From NCBI RefSeq assembly GCF_020520425.1, contig NC_079492.1:112007157-112071156 (forward strand): a stretch of DNA of 64,000 nt, read 5' to 3'. This document shows positions 32,701-40,829 of the stretch, one piece after another (position 1 is the stretch's first letter; each line of letters begins with the position of its first letter). The position numbers and the translations under genes were made by a program. Below the pieces are notes generated by a model that worked only from the letters and a program-made list of their open reading frames with translations, ran no database searches and was not told the DNA's origin. The stretch is from Spinacia oleracea. Lineage: Eukaryota; Streptophyta; Magnoliopsida; Caryophyllales; Amaranthaceae.

Positions 32701-32717
32701 ACATATTATGTATGTAA
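23763..32717 (+). CDS. Serine carboxypeptidase S28 family (Pro-X carboxypeptidase-like), nine exons, active site altered
   Basis: Exons: 23763-24047, 27180-27366, 27525-27658, 30732-30844, 31238-31496, 31604-31756, 31865-31944, 32337-32386, 32518-32717. All introns are GT-AG and the phases join to one open frame of 486 codons, the usual family length. Residues 1-19 form a signal peptide, so a secretory or vacuolar protein is expected. Family landmarks are YTQ-LDH (about 26-32), FQQ, LLVYIEHR (about 90-98), GALASS, CRPL-ST and FSNGLKDP. S28 enzymes cleave after proline with a Ser-Asp-His triad. Here the G-G-S-Y-G-G nucleophile motif reads GIGYGG (Gly154, codon 27354-27356) and the G-S-H motif reads GSQ (Gln423, codon 32523-32525); Asp398 remains. 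It is therefore probably not a peptidase. The C-terminus (about 463-486) is an unusual hydrophobic tail. Introns 1, 3 and 4 carry MITEs and a Helitron. Start choice: first ATG before the signal peptide. I joined the exons by hand. Confidence 0.85.
25668..25918. mobile_element. Stowaway-like MITE in intron 1
   Basis: Terminal inverted repeats start CTTCCTCCGTTTCGGAAATA and contain ATCGCAC; TA flanks both ends. Confidence 0.85.
25960..26284. mobile_element. Stowaway-like MITE in intron 1, variant family
   Basis: The left end CTCTCTCCGTATTTAAATAC pairs with aaatacggaggga at the right. The interior segment ccggacacgagtattaag is the inverse of a segment in the MITEs at 29329 and 30903, so all three are related. 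Confidence 0.65.
26580..26716. repeat. 21-22 bp minisatellite in intron 1
   Basis: About six to seven imperfect copies of tagtgcttaactaattagtt. Confidence 0.8.
27971..30367 (-). mobile_element. Non-autonomous Helitron 2, in intron 3 of the carboxypeptidase-like gene
   Basis: On the minus strand the element starts TCTATATATTATAC (30367 down), with the same subterminal hairpin as Helitron 1, and ends with a CCGTGCATCGCACG hairpin and CTAG (27974-27971). It sits between host A and T. The gene is plus, so the element lies antisense in intron 3 (27659-30731) and makes up most of it. It carries a Stowaway MITE (29329-29648). No Rep/helicase coding was seen. Confidence 0.85.
29329..29648. mobile_element. 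Stowaway-like MITE inside Helitron 2
   Basis: Terminal inverted repeats start CTCCCTCCGTATTTATTTAA; TA flanks. The start has an internal duplication of the segment ccgtatttatttaag-gatacacttg. Confidence 0.88.
30551..30660. repeat. Direct repeat in intron 3
   Basis: A 37-bp segment, agtatgtttgattaatagtt plus cagcgcttacctattt, occurs twice about 80 bp apart; the second copy has one change (caacgc). A shorter third piece lies between them. Confidence 0.75.
30903..31185. mobile_element. Stowaway-like MITE in intron 4, decayed left end
   Basis: It is a close relative of the MITE at 29329, including the internal duplication. The right end (aaatacggagggag, then TA) is intact; the left end is mutated. 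Confidence 0.78.
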
Positions 32718-32733
32718 ATAGTCTAAATTATGC

Positions 32734-32747
32734 AAGACACGTGTCTT
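32734..32747. promoter_or_regulatory. Palindromic CACGTG element between convergent genes
   Basis: AAGACACGTGTCTT is a perfect 14-bp palindrome with a G-box core. It lies in the 73 bp between the two stop codons. Function unknown; it could be chance. Confidence 0.35.
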
Positions 32748-32790
32748 AATCCTTATTTAGTAATTAAGTGAGACAATATTTTGTTATATG

Positions 32791-33992
32791 CTAACTTGGA
32801 CAACAACATAAGCTTTCCGAGTTACATTCACACGGAGAGTGGCAAAGCGCACACTGTGGACCAACGGAAGTACAATGACCGCCCATAGGCTCCATTAGAC
32901 CAGTAGTTGTTTCCATCGGCTCCATTAGATCAATCGCAGCTATAGCTCGAACACCACTTGCTTTTTCTAAAAATCAAACAACTTACAACGAATCAGTAAT
33001 GTGTTTTTTGGGTGGATAAATGCAATTACAAATTACAACAAGGGAGAAAAGGGGATTTGAATATGGAACATATCATATACTCCTACACTCTCTTAACATC
33101 AATACCTATCATATACATACTCTCAATCTTATCAAAATATGATAAAATAATATGCAAAAAAAATTTAAGGTAAAAAAGTTGTCCAATTTTTTTTAATACT
33201 TTTGTAAGACACACAAATTTCATACAAAAGGTCTTACGCGCACAAGGTGTTCAATAAATTTATTGTACACCAACATAACTTTTACTCATTTTTTTGTAAC
33301 TTTAACATAGTTTTGATTAACTTTTTATATTAGTAAAAAAAAGTTGATAGATAAACATTTTAAAGGGTTAAATGATTAATTTTATACATTATTAGTGATT
33401 TTGAAGAAATAAGTTTTATTAAAATGAAAAAAAATTTCGCTAAAACATAAATAACTTTTACATATATAAGGTTAACTTTTAAGCCTTTTGAGTTAACTTT
33501 TAACCGGGTGCACATTTATTGTATACCCCTTTGTAAATAAGAATTTGTGAATTTCATAAGCTTTCAACGGTTGTAATAACATTAGTATAACACTTACACT
33601 CTTACACCGTTTGGATTACTAGTATAATTATGGAATAATAGTTACTATTAGTCTCAATAACTTGTTATGTACAAATAACGTCATAATTTCCCCTCAAAAT
33701 AGTAATGTTATAATTGGCTAATTTTTCCGTAAACATTTTAGGATGTAATTAATGATCACAATAGAATAATACACAGACAACATAAGAAACAAATAAATCA
33801 AATGATAGAGTACTGTAGTAAAATTCTGATTTGTTAAACTCAGTACTCAAACTCATATACGAAATACTACGTACGAAGCATAAGAAACAAATAAATCGTA
33901 GTGTATTAAAATTGAGTTTTGCACTCACCAAGATAGATCGAAAAGAACACTAGTACAAGAAGCATTGTAGCAATCTTCATCTTTCCTTCCAT
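32791..33992 (-). CDS. Small secreted cysteine-rich peptide, two exons, family not recognised
   Basis: Exon 1 is 33992-33929 and exon 2 is 32966-32791, minus strand, joined over a GT-AG intron (GTGAGT donor, TTTTTAG acceptor, phase 1) to 79 codons plus TAG. Residues 1-25 form a clear signal peptide (charged MEGKMK, then a Leu/Val/Phe core). The predicted mature part has a duplicated LMEPM motif (35-39 and 45-49) and eight cysteines at 53, 60, 63, 67, 69, 75, 76 and 77, spacing C-x6-C-x2-C-x3-C-x-C-x5-CCC. Eight cysteines would allow four disulfides. A TATA box lies about 90 nt upstream of the ATG. The signal-peptide exon, phase-matched intron, TATA box and Cys pattern support a real gene, but I cannot assign a known family such as defensin, LTP or thionin. 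Antimicrobial, signalling or other roles are all open. Confidence 0.62.
32967..33928 (-). other. Intron of the cysteine-rich peptide gene
   Basis: It is 962 bp and AT-rich, with no further coding segment or intact element recognised. Confidence 0.55.
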
Positions 33993-34080
33993 ATTGAAAG
34001 ATATAATTAAACTTGTTTGCAAAGAGATTTTTTATGATTTGACAAATTGAGGTATGAAGAAAATTGTTACGAGCTCGACT

Positions 34081-34092
34081 CTTTATATATAT
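34081..34092 (-). promoter_or_regulatory. Probable TATA box of the peptide gene
   Basis: On the minus strand, ATATATATAAAG stands about 90 nt before the ATG at 33992, which predicts a leader of about 60 nt. Confidence 0.6.
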
Positions 34093-34129
34093 TGTGAAGG
34101 ATGCATGTCGAATCAAACTATATATGTTT

Positions 34130-34517
34130 GCAATTACAATATATGATTTGGTACCAAATATAATGGAAATTCTTTATAACTCGATATGGTAAATCATTTG
34201 ATATTTTTAAAGAAAATACATACTCCACAGTATATACTATATATACGAAGGATGGGTAGTAGATAAAATATTTTAATTTACAAAATTACGTAGTACTCCG
34301 TATATAGGTACACAAAATATTTCGTAGTACTTTAGTATCGTAGAATATTGTACAAAATTACGTAAATTAAAATCATAGGGTAATCTACGTAATATTGTAC
34401 AAAATTACGTAAATATATCTTTGTGATTTTCTGTACATAAATTACGTAGTAGTATTTGTGTACACAAATCACATAGATTTGGAAAATCGAAATGTAAAGG
34501 AAAATCTTGATAACTTA
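34130..34517. other. AT-rich intergenic with short direct repeats
   Basis: The string gtacaaaattacgtaaat occurs twice (about 34350 and 34396), with other tacgtagtact fragments nearby. No gene seen. Confidence 0.5.
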
Positions 34518-34772
34518 CACTACAAGATATTGTATTATTGACGGGAAATCCCGTCGCGAAAGGCCAATAATCGTTGATTAACGACAGGATTTCCTGTCGC
34601 GAACCCGTCATAAGAGGGGGCCGTCGTTAATAGAAAATCCCGTCGTAAAAGACATTTGCGACAGTTATTCCCGTCATTGTTTGGTTGTTAGCCCCGTCGC
34701 AAAAGGCTTTTGCGACGAAATTTCTGACTCGTCGTAATTAGGTTGTCGTTAAAGATACAAATTCTTGTAGTG
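34518..34772. mobile_element. CACTA-type MITE
   Basis: It starts CACTACAAGA and ends TCTTGTAGTG, with a 3-bp target duplication TTA (34515-34517, 34773-34775). Subterminal repeats of the type GACGGGAAATCCCGTCGC recur in both orientations. No transposase coding. Confidence 0.9.
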
Positions 34773-34965
34773 TTAATAAAGATAAATCATGTACTTTTTT
34801 TGAAATAAACGATGTCTTTTCTTTTTTTTACGAGAAAATAAATATTTTTTTTCTTTGTACTACATCCGTTTTAAAATGATCTTTACACTTTATGTTTTAG
34901 TCTTTGTTCTTTTTGGACATGAAATTTACTATCTTACCTTTTTTTTTACTCCACAATATTAACAA

Positions 34966-35205
34966 CTAGTTTTATACCGTGCGATGCACGATTTTGTGTT
35001 AATATCATGTTTTGAAACTTAAACTCTATGTTAAATAAGATAAATATATCATATCATGAAATTAAGTACTTTTTGTCATATATCCAATACTTGTTGTTAG
35101 GTTAAACTCTTTTGATGATGAGTAATAAAGATTTGATGGCATACTTGTATCCAAATACCAATAGAGCTAATCATAAAATAAAAAAACAAAAAAAAACACA
35201 ATCCT
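34966..35205 (-). mobile_element. Helitron 3' end fragment
   Basis: On the minus strand it ends with a CGTGCATCGCACGG hairpin, TATAAAA, CTAG, with host A on the plus side (34965). The rest is cut off by the copia element at 35206. Confidence 0.5.
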
Positions 35206-38200
35206 TGTTGTGAATAAACAGGAGAGATAAGAGAGAGAATAGAATTGTGTGTCTTATTCCATATAGTACCGGATATATATAGGATACAACAGTTAGGGTT
35301 TTGCTGAACCCTAGAATATTCCAGGGGTATAATGGTCATCCATATTATATTTCATAACACTCCCCCTTGGATGTCCATTATACAAAAATAAAATTTCTCT
35401 CTTAAAAAATTATATTTTCTAATGCGCGTACGATGCTGCCTCATTAAAAACCTTACCAGGAAAACCCATTGGGAAAAACCATGGTTAAGGGGAAAAGTGT
35501 GCATCGCGCATCTACTCCCCCTCATGATTACACAACTTGAGATCTTTGAGACGACGCAATCCAATCTGGTAAACTAATATCTTGAAAGTAGCAGTTGGAA
35601 GCGCCTTGGTAAATAGGTCTGCCAAATTTTCACTTGAACGAATCTGTAGAACATGTACATCACCATTCTTCTGCAGGTCATGGGTGAAAAAGAATTTTGG
35701 TAAAATGTGCTTTGTTCTATCACCTTTGATGTATCCATCATTGAGTTGTGTAATGCATGCTGCATTATCCTCATACATAACCGTTGGAGCTTCTTTTCCT
35801 GTGGATATGCCACAATCTTCTCGTATATGCTGAATTACAGACCTTAACCTTACACATTCACGACTAGCTTCATGAATAGCTAAAATTTCTGCATGGTTAG
35901 AAGAAGTAGCTGCAATAGTCTGCTTCATCGAACGCCAAGAAATGGCAGTACCACCACATGTAAACACATATCCTGTTTGTGATCGAGCATTATGGGGATC
36001 AGACAAATAACCTGCATCTGCAAAGCCAATTAAGTCTTCTTTGGCCTGGTTAGAAAAGAATAATCCCATATCTTTCGTTCCTTCTAGGTAACGAAGTACA
36101 TGTTTTATCCCATTCCAATGCCTTCGAGTTGGACATGAGCTAAACCTTGCTAACAAATTTACTGTAAATGATATGTCAGGTCTCGTATGACTAGCAAGGT
36201 ACATCAATGCCCCTATTGCACTTAAGTATGGTACTTCAGGACCAAGGATTTCTTCATCTTTTTCTCGAGGGAGAAATGGGTCTTTATCCACATCTAGTGA
36301 TCTTACAACCATTGGGCTACTCAGCGGATGTGCTTGATCCAAATAGAACCTTTTTAGTACCTATTCTGTGTATGTTGTTTGATGAACAAGGATTTCATTC
36401 TTTAGGTGCTCAATTTGTAGCCCTAAGCAAAATTTTGTCTTTCCAAGATCTTTCATCTCAAATTCTTTCTTCAAATATTCCACTGTATGTGATATCTCTT
36501 CAAGAGTCCCAACAATGTTTAAATCATCAACATACACTGCAATTATTACGAATCCTGTCCCAATTCTCTTTATAAAAATGCATGGACTGATGGGGTCATT
36601 CTTATATCCTTCCTTTAACAAGTACTCACTTAGCCGATTATACCACATACGCCCTGATTGTTTCAATCCATAAAGAGATCTATTTAATTTTATGCAGTAA
36701 TGTTCTCGAGAACTAGAATTTGCTGCTTCTGGCAGTTTATATCCTTTTGGGACTTTCATATAAATGTCATTGTCCAGTGGCCCATATAAGTAGGCTGTGA
36801 CTACATCAATTAGACGTAAATCCAGTCCTTCTCTAATTCCCAGACTGATAAGACATCTGAAAGTAGTTGCGTCCACCACAGGAGAGTATGTTTCTTCATA
36901 ATCGATTCTAGGTCTTTGTGAGAATCCTTGTGCAACTAAACGTGCCTTGTATCGCACAATTTCTCCATTTTCATTCTTCTTTCGCACAAAAATCCATTTA
37001 TGTCCCATTGGTTTTACACATTTAGGTGTACGGACTACTGGTCCAAATACTTCTCTCTTTGCAAGAGATTTTAATTCTGCCTCAATTGCTTCCTTCCATT
37101 TTGGCCAATTATCACTTTGTGTACACTCTTCAATAGACTTTGGTTCTTGATCCTCATTTTCATCCATAACATCAACTGCTACATTGCATGCAAAAATTTC
37201 ATCGACGTCGATTTTATTTCGGTTCCATTTTATTCCAGACATGACATAATTAGTTGAGATCTCTTTATTATCAGGTACCTGAATTTCTTCATTCGTCATG
37301 TCTAAAGTCTCTTATGGAGATTCTTCAAAATTCTTTGTTTCCTCGTTCTGGCCATTATCAGTCGCCGCTCCTTTTCTTTTATGAGGATTCTTATCTTTGG
37401 AACCAATAGGTCTACCACGCTTCAGGCGTGCTGTAGACTCACAAGCATTTTGATATTGTCCTGCTGGGACATCAATTTTAATTAGAGCATTTACAGCTGG
37501 TATATGTGACTTGGTCACTCTATTTGGGTCAGTAAATGCGTCTGGCAATTGATTTGCTAAGCTTTGTAAATGAATTATCTTTTGTACTTCTAATTCACAT
37601 TGTTTAGTACGAGGATCAAGATGAGACAATGGTAATTCATTCTAACTGATTTCCTTCTCCAACTGTGTATTTTCTCCCCCTAATGTTGGGAAGACTGACT
37701 TATTAAAGTGACAGTCTGCAAATCGAGCCTTAAATAGATCCCCTGTAGATGGTTCTAGATATTTAATTATTGATGGGTATTCAAATCCAACACATACTCC
37801 TAACCTCCTTTGAGGGCCCATCTTAGAACGCTGTGGTGGAGCAATTGGAACATATACAACACATCCAAAGATTTTCAAATGGGAAATATTTGGTTCCTGA
37901 CCAAAAACCAATTGTGTTGGGGAGAACTTTTGATTACTCGTTGGCCTGATGCGAATTAATGCTGCTGCATGTAATATAGCATGTCCCCAAGCAGAGATTG
38001 GGAGTTTGGACTTCATAAGTAATGGTCTAGCAATCAACTGGAGACGCTTGATTAATGATTCAGCCAGACCATTTTGTGTATGAATATGTGCTACAGGATG
38101 TTCAACACTTAGCCCAATGGACATGCAATAATCATCAAAGGCTTGAGAAGTGAATTCACCAGCATTATCAAGACGAATTGCCTTCATAGGGAAATCTGGA

Positions 38201-38892
38201 AAATGTGCTCGTAATCTAATCAATTGAGCAAGTAGTCTCGCAAACGCCAGGTTGCGAGTTGATAACAAGGATACATGTGACCATCTACTAGATGCGTCAA
38301 TTTAAACCATAAAATATCTAAATTTTCCACACGGTGGGTGAATTGGCCCACAAATATCTCCTTGTATACGTTCCAGAAAATTGATAGATTCAAAATTTAT
38401 TTTGGCTGGTGAATGCCGTATTATCAACTTGCCTTGTGAGCAAGAAGCACATGAGAAATCGTTAGGAAGAATCTTCTGGTTCTTCAATGAATGTCCACAT
38501 GAATTTTCAATTATTTTTCGCATCATTATTGAACCGAGGTGGCCCAACCGGCCAATTAAAACAATAGAGATATGCAGATCAAAACAATCGAAGTGTGTGA
38601 CTTTGCGGCACATATGAACTGTATAAATTGCAAATACAATAATACGAAACTATCGGACATTATTATTTTACCATGATTATATTGATCAAATTTAAAAAAT
38701 CAAATAGTTAAAGTAAACTTACATGGATGGTATGATGTTTTCTTGCTTTTCTATCCGATTGGCGACTAGGGTTTCCCTTTTTCTTGTCTGCTCAGTCGGT
38801 TAGGGTTTGGTGCTGATAACATGTTGTGAATAAACAGGAGAGATAAGAGAGAGAATAGAGTTGTGTGTCTTATTCCATATAGTACCGGATAT
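35206..38892 (-). mobile_element. Short-LTR copia element, gag lost, 5' LTR interrupted
   Basis: The 3' LTR is 35206-35359 (154 bp, TG...CA, minus-strand TATA at 35272-35281). The 5' LTR starts at 38822 and is cut at 38892 by the Athila LTR. On the minus strand the PPT (AAGGGGGAG, about 35360-35368) precedes the 3' LTR. After the 5' LTR comes TGTTATCAGCACC, then only about 200 bp before integrase-side coding, so gag and protease are deleted. Confidence 0.88.
35512..38613 (-). pseudogene. Copia pol pseudogene (pre-integrase, integrase, RT, RNase H)
   Basis: One minus-strand frame runs through the whole segment, broken by four in-frame stops at 38302-38304, 37642-37644, 37312-37314 and 36361-36363; I see no frameshift. 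Domain order is GAG-pre-integrase, integrase core (with NGLAESLIKR and the FGQEPNISHLKIFGC segment), reverse transcriptase (KARLVAQGFSQRP, YVDD at about 36535) and RNase H (SNHAEILAIHEA, then YEDNAACI). The copia order with integrase before RT is clear. The stops rule out a full polyprotein. Confidence 0.88.
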
Positions 38893-40691
38893 TGATGAAT
38901 CATATTTATATAGGGTATTCTAGGCTCATTTAGGTTGCATTTCTAGGCATTCGTCTCATTTTAGTTGCATTTAGAGTCATAATTGCATAAGTCGTCGTTA
39001 TTGTACTCTATTACGCTCCGTTTGTGTTTTCTTTGACATTTCAGGTGATTTTACAATCATTTGCGTGCTTTCGGAGTGTTTGGAGGTGGAACGAATGATC
39101 ACCGGATGGTTTGAGTCGGAGACGAAGTGTTTGATCGGAGAATTGAGTTTTCCGGGGATGATTAACTCGATGTATCGCTTGTGCATAGCTCGCAAGATCC
39201 CTCGTTGGCTCGCAAGATCCCTCGTTGGCTCGCAAGACATTTATCGTAGGCTCGCTACATCTATCGTCGTGCCTCATCGCTTCATGGTTGCTTGCTTCAC
39301 TAGGCCAGCGAGGGATGGCTCGCTAGCTCCCTCGCTGCCTCGTTGCTCGTCGCCTTGGCCTGCTATGCATCTCACTAGGCCAGCGAGGGATGGCTCGCTA
39401 GCTCCCTCGCTGCCTCGTTGCTCGTCGTCTTGTCTTGCTGCACTTCACTAGGCCAGCGAGGGATGACTCGCTAGCTCCCTCGCTGCCTATAGCTTCGTCG
39501 TCTTGTCTTGCTGCACTTCACTAGGCCAGCGAGGGATGGCTCGCTAGCTCCCTCGCTGCCTATAGCTTCGTCGCTTAGCTTGCTACACACACGCGCAGGG
39601 CAGCGAGGGATGGCTCGCTAGCTCCCTCGCTGCTCTACCTTCTTGCTAGTCGCTCATCATGATGCCAGCGAGGGATGGTGCGCGAGATCCCTCGCTGCCC
39701 ATGCCTCGCCATCTATCTTCCCGTGTGCGCGGCTCGTGCTCGGGTTTGGCTGCCACATCATCGCTCCATCGACCAATCATCGACGACTTTTATTTTTTAT
39801 TTTCATATTTATTTATTTATTTTATTTTAGAAAATAGGAGCATATAAATACTCAAGGGAACTAATTTTTTTCTATTATGTTATTTTTCCTGAGAATTCTT
39901 TTAAACGCTCAGTTTTATTTCTCTCTCTACACATTATTGAGCCCTAGTTCATTCCATTCAATTAATCAATATAGAGGTATTTTTCATAATTTCTTTTGCT
40001 TTAATTTATTATTATTATTGTTTTCGTTCCTTAAGTTAATTTTTCCTTTGATTATGAAATTCATGTTTATTATTTCTATCATGTTTATTAATTCAATTAT
40101 GAGCGAGTAGTCGTACTCTAGGGCTAAGTAAGGGAAGCCATGTTTATACCATGATTATTATGCATAAAGTTTGTTAATTTATAGATTATTGCTTGAGTAT
40201 TGCGATTGATTTGTTTTAATTGTTGATTCATGTTATCGGCCAGTTTCATGAATTGATTATCTAGCTAATAGGAATTAGAATCGAAAGATCGTATTTTTAG
40301 AGGCTTAGTGCAATCGGCAATTCTGATTATGTTAGCGACCGTACTGCATATGTTGAATTGAAAGTGTTAAGACCCGACCGTAGGATTAGCATGTACTTTA
40401 ATTACTCGGTCTGGTTTATTCGTTGTCGAATTGAATTGTGTTATTGGATTGGTATAAGCATTGTGAACCGAACAGACGCCCTAGACCTTTAATTCATTGA
40501 TAAATTACGCATTTTTATTATTGCTTTAGCTTTAGTAGTTAATACTCAAACTCAACTTTCGTTATTGAAATAGTTCGTATAATTGGGCAAAAACTAATAG
40601 AACTTGTCTCCCTGTGGGATCGACCCGTATTTGCTAAGTATCTGCTAACAACAGACACCGTGCACTTGCGGTATCACTTTTTAACTCATCA
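38893..40691 (+). mobile_element. 5' LTR of the Athila-type element
   Basis: TGATGAATCAT to TTTAACTCATCA, 1799 bp. From about 39930 on it is nearly identical to the LTR at 7611; upstream it differs by a GC-rich hairpin array. Confidence 0.9.
39295..39700 (+). repeat. Tandem array of hairpin units in the Athila LTR
   Basis: About six units of 70-80 bp, each containing CCAGCGAGGGATGGCTCGCT followed by AGCTCCCTCGCTG. Within each unit CAGCGAGGGA pairs with TCCCTCGCTG over a 12-base loop. A shorter direct repeat (ctcgcaagatccctcgttgg, twice) precedes it at 39189-39230. Confidence 0.88.
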
Positions 40692-40697
40692 AGTTTT

Positions 40698-40715
40698 TGG
40701 CGCCGTTGCCGGGGA
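40698..40715 (+). promoter_or_regulatory. PBS, tRNA-Asp type
   Basis: TGGCGCCGTTGCCGGGGA directly follows the LTR. Confidence 0.92.
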
Positions 40716-40829
40716 GACGGCTATATTCTATTAGTTTTAGTTTGATTATTTGAACTGTTTCCATTGTCTCATTGGAACTCTCAGTTCCAATTGAGGCAAA
40801 TCTCACTGCGTTTTCTTTCGTTGTTGTTT

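Noticed and set aside
33925..34116. A 63-codon minus-strand frame over the first exon of the peptide gene
   Set aside because: It is in another frame, spans the TATA box and leader, and reads into the intron donor. The frame starting at 33992 has the signal peptide and the matching second exon.
39065..39451. A 128-codon plus-strand frame in the Athila LTR
   Set aside because: It translates the tandem hairpin array of a non-coding LTR.
39189..39700. CRISPR-like appearance of regular repeats in the Athila LTR
   Set aside because: Units are adjacent tandem repeats with no unique spacers, in a plant LTR; a hairpin minisatellite explains them.
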